A DNA stretch of 5,163 bases, taken from positions 1-5,163 of the forward strand of contig DAOQXO010000127.1 of NCBI GenBank assembly GCA_035342635.1. The letters run 5' to 3'. The position numbers were made by a program, and so were the translations under genes. Position 1 is the stretch's first letter. The number at the start of each line of letters is the position of its first letter. This stretch comes from CADEFQ01 sp035342635 (GTDB taxonomy: Bacteria > Pseudomonadota > Gammaproteobacteria > Steroidobacterales > Steroidobacteraceae). This document shows positions 1-5,158 of this stretch, in pieces. A model generated the notes under the pieces. It ran no database searches, was not told where the DNA came from, and worked only from the letters and a program-made list of their open reading frames with translations.

Positions 1-2
1 CC

Positions 3-191
3 GGCCTGGTGGGGCCGTTCGTGCGCCAGCTCAATTTCCAGTTCTTCGACGGCACGTTATGGCAGTCCGGCTGGGAGGAGGACGAAGAGTCCCTGCCCCA
101 GGCCGTTCGCATCGACATAGAAGTGATCGATGAAGATGAGACGCAAAAACCCATGCTGTTCAGGACGACGGTTCCCATCATGGCCCGGTAG
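3..191 (+). CDS. GspJ-like type II secretion minor pseudopilin, C-terminal fragment
   Basis: The reading frame is open from the left edge to a TAG stop and gives 62 residues, so only the C-terminus is present. The pattern fits the end of GspJ/PulJ-type minor pseudopilins: an aromatic FQFFDG strand, then a W..GW loop, then LPQAVRIDIEV followed by a final LFRTTV strand. In that family the globular C-terminal domain sits in the periplasm at the tip of the type II pseudopilus. The N-terminal prepilin helix that would prove the family lies outside the window. Codon use differs from the rest of the window: TTA, ATA, AAA and many GAT/GAA codons occur here, against almost all G/C-ending codons downstream. 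GC is about 59% by hand count. It could come from another genome joined by misassembly, for example a planctomycete-like one, where GspJ-type proteins with this ending are common; that source is a guess. Another prepilin-like protein is possible. Confidence 0.5.
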   Translation, partial: GLVGPFVRQLNFQFFDGTLWQSGWEEDEESLPQAVRIDIEVIDEDETQKPMLFRTTVPIMAR

Positions 192-204
192 GCGCGGAAC
201 GGCG
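186..204. other. Junction between gspJ-like gene end and truncated amtB
   Basis: The TAG of the gspJ-like gene is at 189-191. AmtB-family similarity starts almost at once, at the TALVVVLW segment read from about 199, which corresponds to the middle of TM2. There is no intergenic space, no ribosome binding site and no AmtB N-terminus between them. Codon style also changes here, from mixed to strongly G/C-ending. I read it as a breakpoint: either a chimeric assembly join or a real deletion or rearrangement. Confidence 0.7.
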
Positions 205-1284
205 CTGGTCGTGGTGCTTTGGGTCCTCTACGGTTACAGCCTCGCCTTCACCGGTGAGGGCGCGTGGATCGGCGGCTTCAGCCGCGCGCTGCTCGCCGGC
301 ATCACGCCCGACAGCACTGCGGCGACCTTCACCGACGGCGTCGTGATCCCCGAACTCGTGTTCGTCGCCTTCCAGTCGACGTTCGCGGCGATCACTACCT
401 GCCTGATCGTCGGCTCGTTCGCCGAACGCGTGCGATTCGCGGCGGTGCTGGTCTTCTCGGTGATCTGGTTCACCGCCGCCTACCTGCCGATCGCGCGCAT
501 GGTGTGGTACGGGGAGGGATTCATGTTCCAGCGCGGCGCGCTCGATTTCGCGGGCGGCACCGTCGTGCACATCAACGCGGGCATCGCGGGCCTCGTCGGC
601 TCGCTGGTGGTCGGCAAGCGGCTCGGCTACGGCACGGCGCCGATGGCCCCGCACAACCTGCCGCTGGTGATGATCGGCGCGTCGCTCCTGTGGGTCGGCT
701 GGTTCGGCTTCAACGTCGGCTCGAACCTCGAGGCGAATGCATTCACCGGCCTCGTGTTCATCAACACCCTGGTCGCCACCGCCGCGGCGATCCTCGCCTG
801 GAGCGCCGGTGAGTGGATCTTCCGCGGCAAGCCGACGATGCTCGGCGCCGCCTCGGGCGCCGTCGCGGGCCTCGTCGCGATCACGCCCTCCTGCGGCTTC
901 CTCGGCGTCGGCGGCGCGCTGGTGCTCGGGCTCATCGCGGGCTGCGCCTGCCTGTGGGCGGTCGCCAGGCTCAAGGTGTGGGCGGGCTATGACGACTCGC
1001 TCGACGTGTTCGGCGTGCACGCCGTCGGTGGCATCGTCGGCGCGATCCTGACGGGCGTGCTCGTCTCGCCCACCTTCGGCGGTACGGGCATCGACGGCTA
1101 CAGCATGGGTGCGCAGGTGTGGACGCAGTTGCTCGGCGTGCTGATCACGATCGTGTGGTCCGGCATCGTCGCCTTCATCGCCTACAAGATCGCCGATTTG
1201 ACGGTGGGCCTGCGCGTGACGGAGGAGCAGGAGCGGGAGGGGCTGGATACCACGTACCACGGGGAGCGCGCTTACCAGGGGTAG
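199..1284 (+). CDS. amtB: AmtB-type ammonium channel, N-terminally truncated
   Basis: This encodes an Amt/MEP/Rh ammonium channel of the inner membrane, which conducts NH3/NH4+ for nitrogen assimilation. Family signatures run from WVLYGYSLAF near the start through AFQSTFAAIT and FAERVRF to the pore motif DFAGGTVVHIN. The pore residues match E. coli: Trp148 (505-507), Asp160 (544-546) and the twin histidines His168 (568-570) and His318 (1018-1020). PHNLP, WVGWFGFN and FRGKPTMLGAASGAVAGLV follow. The cytoplasmic tail, LTVGLRV..EQEREGLD...HGERAYQ, is the part that docks the PII protein GlnK in E. coli. By comparison with the E. coli precursor, about 73 N-terminal residues are absent: the signal peptide, TM1 and part of TM2. 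The frame stays open back to ATG 130, but 130-198 encodes gspJ sequence in the wrong frame, so that start is not native. As drawn the channel should not fold. No glnK or NtrC-type promoter is visible, since the 5' end is lost. Confidence 0.93.
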   Translation, partial: TALVVVLWVLYGYSLAFTGEGAWIGGFSRALLAGITPDSTAATFTDGVVIPELVFVAFQSTFAAITTCLIVGSFAERVRFAAVLVFSVIWFTAAYLPIARMVWYGEGFMFQRGALDFAGGTVVHINAGIAGLVGSLVVGKRLGYGTAPMAPHNLPLVMIGASLLWVGWFGFNVGSNLEANAFTGLVFINTLVATAAAILAWSAGEWIFRGKPTMLGAASGAVAGLVAITPSCGFLGVGGALVLGLIAGCACLWAVARLKVWAGYDDSLDVFGVHAVGGIVGAILTGVLVSPTFGGTGIDGYSMGAQVWTQLLGVLITIVWSGIVAFIAYKIADLTVGLRVTEEQEREGLDTTYHGERAYQG

Positions 1285-1289
1285 GCCCG

Positions 1290-1309
1290 GCGCCCGGGGC
1301 CACGGGCGC
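1290..1309. terminator. Hairpin just after amtB stop
   Basis: A perfect 7-bp stem (GCGCCCG at 1290-1296, CGGGCGC at 1303-1309) with a 6-nt loop begins five bases after the amtB stop. No T-run follows, so it is not a classical intrinsic terminator. Its place right behind the gene suggests a 3'-end stabiliser or a weak terminator. Confidence 0.3.
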
Positions 1310-1330
1310 GAGGCTGGCGCAGCGCGCGCA

Positions 1331-1351
1331 CGGGAGGCCTCGCGCCTCCCG
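1331..1351. terminator. GC-rich hairpin in the amtB-DUF4124 spacer
   Basis: A perfect 8-bp stem (CGGGAGGC at 1331-1338, GCCTCCCG at 1344-1351) closes a 5-nt loop. It is compact and stable enough for a terminator hairpin, but it is followed by GGGCCTCGCGCTTT rather than a T-run. It could act from either strand. Confidence 0.35.
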
Positions 1352-1392
1352 GGGCCTCGCGCTTTGACCCCCGAGGCCCTAATCTCAGGGCC
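1352..1392. terminator. Two overlapping, mutually exclusive hairpins
   Basis: The first stem pairs GGGCCTCG (1352-1359) with CGAGGCCC (1372-1379) around a 12-nt loop. The second pairs GGCCCT (1375-1380) with AGGGCC (1387-1392) around AATCTC. They share bases 1375-1379, so only one can form at a time. The first stem starts directly where the preceding hairpin ends. A role in termination or RNA end protection is an inference. No leader peptide or ligand-binding fold was seen that would make this an attenuator or riboswitch. Confidence 0.3.
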
Positions 1393-1402
1393 CCGGGCAG
1401 GG

Positions 1403-1424
1403 CGCGGGCGGCCCCCCGCCCGCG
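1403..1424. terminator. Strong 9-bp all-GC hairpin upstream of DUF4124 gene
   Basis: A perfect 9-bp stem made only of G and C (CGCGGGCGG at 1403-1411, CCGCCCGCG at 1416-1424) closes a CCCC loop. A G-T wobble (1402/1425) could add one pair. It is the most stable hairpin in the spacer. It could end transcription arriving from amtB and so insulate the DUF4124 gene. No poly-T follows on the + strand. Confidence 0.35.
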
Positions 1425-1491
1425 TACTGTGACCGATTTCAAACTTCGGTCGTGCCCGAGCCGCCATACTAGAGATATGAAGGCCCCACCG
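1425..1491 (+). promoter_or_regulatory. Possible promoter and leader of the DUF4124 gene
   Basis: The stretch from about 1429 to 1479 is clearly richer in A and T than its surroundings. It holds a -10-like CATACT at 1465-1470, but no good -35 box stands 16-18 bases upstream. Further down, GAAGG at 1479-1483 lies 8 bases before the ATG at 1492 and is a good ribosome binding site. The ribosome site is well supported; the promoter is weak. Confidence 0.3.
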
Positions 1492-1967
1492 ATGCGCCCG
1501 CTCGCCCTCATTGCCCTCGCCTTCCTCCTGGCCCCGCTCGGCGCGCAGGCCGATGTCTACCGCTGGGTCGACTCGCGCGGCGAAGTGCACTACAGCGATC
1601 GTCCGGTGGAGGGCGCCGTGCTCGTGAAGACCGCCAGTCCGCGGCCGCCGAGCCCCGGCGATTCGGCCGCCCCCAGCCGTGTCGCGNNNNNNNNNNGACG
1701 CCCTATGTGGCGCCGCCGGTGAGTCCCGAACAGGCGACGCGCGCGGCCGGGCAGGCGGTGGCGCAGGACCTCGCGCGCAAGCGTGCCGAGGAGTGCACCG
1801 AGGCGAAGGCCCGCTACGAGAAGTCACTGCAGGCCCGCCGCATTTTCCGCACGCTCGAGAATGGCGAGCGTGAATACCTTACGGACGCCGAGGCCGACCA
1901 GGTCCGCGTCACTAATCGCGCGGCCATGGATGCCGCCTGCGGACCAGCCCCGCGCGCGAGCCGCTAG
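1492..1967 (+). CDS. DUF4124 domain protein, exported (interrupted by N gap)
   Basis: The N-terminus is a textbook signal peptide (MRPLALIALAFLLAPLGAQA, cleavage probably before DVYRW). The DUF4124 core follows: DVYRWVDSRGEVHYSDRP, a small fold typical of gammaproteobacterial envelope proteins of unknown role. A proline/serine-rich linker comes next. After the gap the frame resumes near 1698 and ends in a charged, helical tail (EECTEAKARYEKSLQARRIF, then NGEREYLTDAEAD and a late Cys) that recurs in long DUF4124 proteins. The ten Ns at 1687-1696 put the two halves in different frames. They read through only if the true gap is 2 modulo 3 bases, so the Ns are best taken as a placeholder. With a small gap the protein has about 155-160 residues. 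I chose ATG 1492 for its GAAGG site 8 bases upstream; ATG 1477, in the same frame, lacks good spacing. Site of action is probably the periplasm; function is unknown. Confidence 0.85.
1687..1696. other. Assembly gap (10 N)
   Basis: Ten undetermined bases lie inside the DUF4124 gene. The upstream half reads in codons starting at 1684 and the downstream half in codons starting at 1698, which ten bases cannot connect without a frameshift. The length is therefore likely a scaffolding convention, not a measurement. Confidence 0.95.
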
Positions 1968-2056
1968 TCCGCCCGCCTCCGACAGGCTCGCGCGCAGGCT
2001 GCTAAAGTTGCGGCCCGCGGCGACCCGCGCCGCACCAGCCCCGGAGCGATCAAGGC

Positions 2057-2941
2057 ATGCGTGCAGGTTTCATCGGTCTCGGCGCCATGGGCCAGCACAT
2101 GGCCCGCAACCTACTGAAGGCAGGACATCTCGTCGCGGTGTGGAACCGCACGCCCGCGACGGCCGAGGCTTTCGCCCGCGATAACGGCGTCGCTGCTGCC
2201 GCCTCCCCCGCCGAACTCGCCGCCGCGGTCGATGCCGTCGTGTTGTGCGTCTCGGCCGACGCCGACGTGCTCGAAGTCGTCAGGCGAATCGCCCCGGCAT
2301 TACGTCCCGGCGCGCTCGTGATCGACTGCTCGACCGCAAGCGCAGCGGCCGCACACGAAGCCGGCGCAGTGCTGGCGGCGCGCGACGTCGATTTCCTCGA
2401 CTGCCCGGTGAGCGGTGGTGTCGAAGGCGCGCGCGACGGCACGCTCGCAGTGATGTGCGGCGGCGATGCAGCCGCTTTCGAGCGCGCCGGGCCCCTGCTG
2501 CGCGCCATGGGCCGCACGATCACGCGCTTCGGCGCCCTTGGCGCGGGCCAGGCGGCCAAGGCCACCAACCAGATCATGTGTGCCGGCATCATCCGCGCGG
2601 TCGCCGAGGCGATGGCGTTCGCGCGCGCGCAGGACCTGCCGCTCGACGCGCTCGTCGAGACGCTCGGCAAGGGCGCGGGCTCGAGCTGGTACTTCGTCAA
2701 TCGCGCGCCGAACATGATCCGCGGCAGTTTCCCGGCCGGCTTCAAGGTGCGCCTGCACGCCAAGGACCTCGGCATCTGTCGCGCGATGGCGGCCGAATGC
2801 GGCGTCGAGCTGCCGGTCGTCGAGAGCATGCTCGCCGAGTACGCCGAGTTGATCCGCCAGGGCTACGGCGACGAGGACATCTCCGCCGACTATCGCCTGA
2901 AGGCGGCGCTGTTCGAGCGCGCCGCGCGCAAGGACGCATGA
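2057..2941 (+). CDS. NAD(P)-dependent beta-hydroxyacid dehydrogenase (HIBADH/GarR/GLYR-like)
   Basis: This is a 294-residue cytosolic oxidoreductase of the family that holds 3-hydroxyisobutyrate dehydrogenase, tartronate semialdehyde reductase and glyoxylate/succinic semialdehyde reductase. It interconverts a small beta-hydroxyacid and its semialdehyde. The N-terminal Rossmann domain (about 2-160) starts with GFIGLGAMG (dinucleotide loop, 7-12). WNRT at 29-32 puts Arg31 after the second strand, which favours NADP(H); that is an inference. Substrate motif DCPVSGG is at 115-121. The catalytic segment GALGAGQAAKATN (159-171) carries Lys168 and Asn171. The all-helical C-terminal domain contains the conserved KDLG (236-239). 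Length is normal for the family. GGAG at 2043-2046, 10 bases upstream, supports ATG 2057. Its stop overlaps the next start as ATGA, so it is likely cotranscribed and translationally coupled with the sensor kinase. The exact substrate cannot be assigned from sequence. Confidence 0.93.
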   Translation: MRAGFIGLGAMGQHMARNLLKAGHLVAVWNRTPATAEAFARDNGVAAAASPAELAAAVDAVVLCVSADADVLEVVRRIAPALRPGALVIDCSTASAAAAHEAGAVLAARDVDFLDCPVSGGVEGARDGTLAVMCGGDAAAFERAGPLLRAMGRTITRFGALGAGQAAKATNQIMCAGIIRAVAEAMAFARAQDLPLDALVETLGKGAGSSWYFVNRAPNMIRGSFPAGFKVRLHAKDLGICRAMAAECGVELPVVESMLAEYAELIRQGYGDEDISADYRLKAALFERAARKDA

Positions 2942-4005
2942 GCGAAGCCCAGCCGCAGCACACGCACTACCTGCCCGACTTCTGCGCGGGCCGCACCGTG
3001 CTCGCAACGGTGCTGGTCATCGTGCTGACGGCGCTCATAGTCACACTCGGTCGCGATGCCTCGGTGCTCGATTTCTGGACCGATCTCGCGCGCACTTCGT
3101 TCTTCCTGATCTGGGTAGGCCTCGCCGGCCAGGGCCTGCTGTGCGCGGCGCGCGCGCAGCTCGCGAGGCTGTCGGTCGCCGGCAGCGCGGCCGCCGTGCT
3201 CGGCATCGTCTGCGCCGTCGTGGTGATCGTCTCCGAGGTGGCGTACCGGCTGGGCGCGAGCGACATGCTGGCGCCGATCGAGGTCGGGCGGCTGTTCCCA
3301 CGCGAGCACCTGCCGTTCATCCTGCGCAATGTCGTCATCGCCTTCATCGTGACCGCGCTTGCGCTGCGTTACCTCTACGTGACCCATGAATGGCGCCGCA
3401 ACATCGAAATGCAGTCGCGCGCGCGCGTGCATGCGCTGCAGGCGCGCATCCGGCCGCACTTCCTGTTCAACAGCATGAACACGATCGCCGCGCTCACGCG
3501 TTCGCACCCGGCGCTGGCCGAGGAAGCGGTGCAGGACCTCGCCGATCTGTTCCGCGTGAGCCTTGCCGAGAAGCGTGACCAGATCACGCTCGCCGAGGAG
3601 ATCGAGGTCGCGAGGACCTATGAGCGCATCGAGAGACTGCGCCTCGGCGAACGCCTGCACGTCGAATGGCGCGTCGATGCGGTGCCGCCGGATGCCATCG
3701 TGCCGAGCCTGATGATTCAGCCGCTGCTAGAAAACGCGATCTACCACGGCATCGAGCCGCGCAGCGGCGGCGGCACGGTCAAGGTGACCGGCGAGCACGC
3801 CAACGGGCTCGTCACCATCGTGGTGCGCAACCCGGTGCCCGAGGGCCTCGTGCCGCGCGACGGCAACCGCCTCGCGCTCGCCAACATCCGCGAGCGCCTG
3901 TCGCTGATGTACGGCACGCGCGCGGCGGTGAAGGCCGGGCGCTTCGACGACGAGTACATCGTCACGCTCAGGTTCCCGCATGAAGCTCAAGACGCTCATC
4001 GTTGA
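2938..4005 (+). CDS. algZ: AlgZ/FimS-like sensor histidine kinase (LytS family)
   Basis: This 355-residue membrane sensor kinase is close in length to Pseudomonas AlgZ/FimS (about 358). The N-terminus has the YLPDFC segment I associate with AlgZ relatives. Four hydrophobic segments follow at roughly 20-37, 52-71, 80-104 and 126-146, forming a membrane sensor domain with little extracellular sequence. The His_kinase domain holds RIRPHFLFNSMNTI with phospho-acceptor His174, unlike the H-box of classical kinases. The ATPase domain has the N-box PLLENAIYHGIE (Asn266) and ends with GNRLALANIRERLSLMYG (309-326). It should autophosphorylate and pass phosphate to the regulator encoded next. ATG 2938 was chosen because it forms an ATGA overlap with the dehydrogenase stop, has AAGGA at 2930-2934, and matches family length. 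The frame is open far upstream, but that part is a shadow of the dehydrogenase. Its 3' end overlaps the regulator by 26 bases. The algZ name rests on similarity and gene order; the signal sensed is unknown. Confidence 0.9.
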   Translation: MSEAQPQHTHYLPDFCAGRTVLATVLVIVLTALIVTLGRDASVLDFWTDLARTSFFLIWVGLAGQGLLCAARAQLARLSVAGSAAAVLGIVCAVVVIVSEVAYRLGASDMLAPIEVGRLFPREHLPFILRNVVIAFIVTALALRYLYVTHEWRRNIEMQSRARVHALQARIRPHFLFNSMNTIAALTRSHPALAEEAVQDLADLFRVSLAEKRDQITLAEEIEVARTYERIERLRLGERLHVEWRVDAVPPDAIVPSLMIQPLLENAIYHGIEPRSGGGTVKVTGEHANGLVTIVVRNPVPEGLVPRDGNRLALANIRERLSLMYGTRAAVKAGRFDDEYIVTLRFPHEAQDAHR

Positions 4006-4720
4006 CGACGAGCCGCCGGCGCGCGCGCGGCTCGCGAGCCTGCTCGCGGAGATCGACGACGTGCAGGTCGTCGGCGAGGGCGCGAGCGGACGCGAAGCGC
4101 TCGAGCTGACGATGGACCTGTCGCCGGACGTGGTGCTGATCGACGTGCGCATGCCCGACATGGACGGCCTCGAAGCCGCGCAGCGCATTGCGCGGATGAG
4201 CGAGCCGCCCGCTGTCATATTCACGACGGCTTATGACGAATACGCGGTCAACGCGTTCGAGGCACAGGCCGCCGGCTACCTTCTGAAACCCATCCGCAAG
4301 GACAAGCTCCTGGCTGCGATCGCGGCCTGCCGCCGCCTGACCCGGCCGCAGATGGCGCGCGCAGAATCCGCGACGGCCGCGCCGGCCCCCCGGCGCAGCC
4401 ATGTACCGGTACGCCGTCGCGACGGTATCAAGTTGATTCCGCTGGGAGAAATCCGCTGTTTCGTCGCCGACCAGAAGTACACGACCGTGCACCATGAAGG
4501 CGGCGAGGACCTGATCGAGGAGTCGCTGCGCCTGCTCGAGGAGGAGTTTGCCGACGGCTACGTGCGCATCCACCGCAGCGCACTCGTCAGCGTCGCGCAC
4601 CTCGAGCGCATCGAGCGCGACCCTGACGGGCAGTATTTCGTCCGCCTGCGCGGCCACGCGGACCGGCTCGCCGTGAGCCGCCGGATGGCCGGAGACCTGC
4701 GCGAACGCTTCCGCCTGTGA
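3980..4720 (+). CDS. algR: AlgR-like LytTR response regulator
   Basis: This 246-residue DNA-binding response regulator is nearly the same length as Pseudomonas AlgR (248). The receiver domain (about 3-118) has the acidic pair Asp9/Asp10 in LIVDDE, phospho-acceptor Asp55 in VVLIDVRMP, the switch residue Thr83 in FTTAYDE and the invariant Lys103 in LLKP. A short alanine/proline linker leads to a LytTR domain (about 138-245). It begins RSHVPVRRRDGIKLIPL, continues with FVADQKYTTV and contains VRIHRSALV, closely following AlgR (RSH.....GIELIPL, FIADHKYVTL, VRIHRNALV). LytTR domains bind DNA through beta strands and loops. The pairing with the kinase is clear from the 26-base overlap. A weak CAGG at 3969-3972 precedes ATG 3980. 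AlgR controls alginate, twitching motility and virulence in Pseudomonas; no such target is visible here, so the regulon is unknown. Confidence 0.93.
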   Translation: MKLKTLIVDDEPPARARLASLLAEIDDVQVVGEGASGREALELTMDLSPDVVLIDVRMPDMDGLEAAQRIARMSEPPAVIFTTAYDEYAVNAFEAQAAGYLLKPIRKDKLLAAIAACRRLTRPQMARAESATAAPAPRRSHVPVRRRDGIKLIPLGEIRCFVADQKYTTVHHEGGEDLIEESLRLLEEEFADGYVRIHRSALVSVAHLERIERDPDGQYFVRLRGHADRLAVSRRMAGDLRERFRL

Positions 4721-4785
4721 CGCGCATCAACGCAGGACCTGCGGCCGATGCGGCATATGTGGCTCTCATCACGGGAGTTTCAGGG

Positions 4786-5127
4786 ATGAAGGTCACAGCC
4801 GCCAACGCTTATGGACAAGCCGAGCAGGCCTTCGACGACTGGCTGGCCGACCATGCCCGCAGCGGCTGGGCCCGCGCCTTCGAGCCTGCGACCAGCACGC
4901 TGCGCAACCGGGCGCTGGGGCGGGTCGCCGCGGTGCTCGGTACTCCTGCGCCGTCCGCCGCCGCGCGCCGCTGGGTCGCCGACACGATCCAGGCCTGGGC
5001 GCCGCTCGAAGTGCTGTTTCCGACCCGTGATTATCCGGACGAGCCGGGCGTGAGCGGCGAACTCGCCGCTCACATGACGGCGATCGTCGAGCGCGAATAC
5101 GCCTTCATGCTCACCGCCGCGCGGTGA
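4786..5127 (+). CDS. Hypothetical protein, 3' end uncertain
   Basis: I do not recognise this protein. From ATG 4786 it would have 113 residues: mostly helical, alanine-, arginine- and tryptophan-rich, with no signal peptide or membrane segment. Visible landmarks are AFDDWLADHARSGWARAFEP near the start, then WVADTIQAWAPLEVLFPTRD and a run ending IVEREYAFML. GGGAG at 4773-4777, 8 bases upstream, favours ATG 4786. A GTG at 4717 in the same frame would add 23 residues and overlap the regulator's TGA as GTGA, but has no ribosome binding site. G/C-ending codons match the upstream genes, so it looks like real coding sequence. The stop at 5125-5127 and the last two full codons lie at or beyond the centre of the 38-bp palindrome. 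If that palindrome is an artefact, the native C-terminus is missing and the protein is longer. It may be cotranscribed with the kinase and regulator genes. Confidence 0.6.
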   Translation: MKVTAANAYGQAEQAFDDWLADHARSGWARAFEPATSTLRNRALGRVAAVLGTPAPSAAARRWVADTIQAWAPLEVLFPTRDYPDEPGVSGELAAHMTAIVEREYAFMLTAAR

Positions 5128-5158
5128 GCATGAAGGCGTATTCGCGCTCGACGATCGC
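5080..5158. repeat. 38-bp perfect inverted repeat with 3-nt centre at right edge
   Basis: The left arm 5080-5117 and right arm 5121-5158 are exact reverse complements, separated by CGC. Base-by-base comparison shows no mismatch in 38 pairs; symmetry breaks at 5079/5159. The left arm is plain coding sequence of the hypothetical gene, with codon use like the rest, so the right arm looks like a reversed copy of it rather than a designed terminator. It lies only five bases from the end of the sequence. A fold-back artefact is the simplest reading; a genuine cruciform-forming repeat cannot be excluded. Confidence 0.95.

Noticed and set aside
15..23. CCGTTCGTG, one mismatch from the core of the Pseudomonas AlgR site (CCGTTCGTC)
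   Set aside because: It lies inside the coding sequence of the gspJ-like fragment, which may be from another genome. AlgR-like LytTR proteins of other lineages need not use this site.
130..198. ATG 130 as the native start of amtB
   Set aside because: Residues encoded by 130-198 are the gspJ-like gene read in another frame, basic and proline-rich, with no similarity to an Amt N-terminus.
1467..1474. TACTAGAG, identical to a BioBrick assembly scar, just upstream of the DUF4124 gene
   Set aside because: An 8-base match can easily arise by chance in 5 kb on two strands, and nothing else nearby looks engineered.
178..1827. Very long open frame on the minus strand (about 549 codons) opposite amtB and the DUF4124 gene
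   Set aside because: Its translation is a low-complexity Arg/Asp/Glu/Ala mix with no family motifs, it runs through the N gap, and its openness follows from G/C-ending codons of the real + strand genes.
2017..2033. 6-bp hairpin (GCGGCG/CGCCGC) between the DUF4124 gene and the dehydrogenase, as a terminator
   Set aside because: A short all-GC stem with no T-run is expected by chance in this composition.
2245..2937. Upstream in-frame extension of the kinase gene, which would give 586 residues
   Set aside because: The extra part is an arginine-rich frame shadow of the dehydrogenase. The native kinase starts at ATG 2938, matching AlgZ length and the YLPDFC N-terminus.
4731..4743. CGCAGG-A-CCTGCG dyad just after the regulator stop, as an operator
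   Set aside because: A single 6-bp dyad is expected about once by chance in a window of this size, and no second copy or promoter elements support it.
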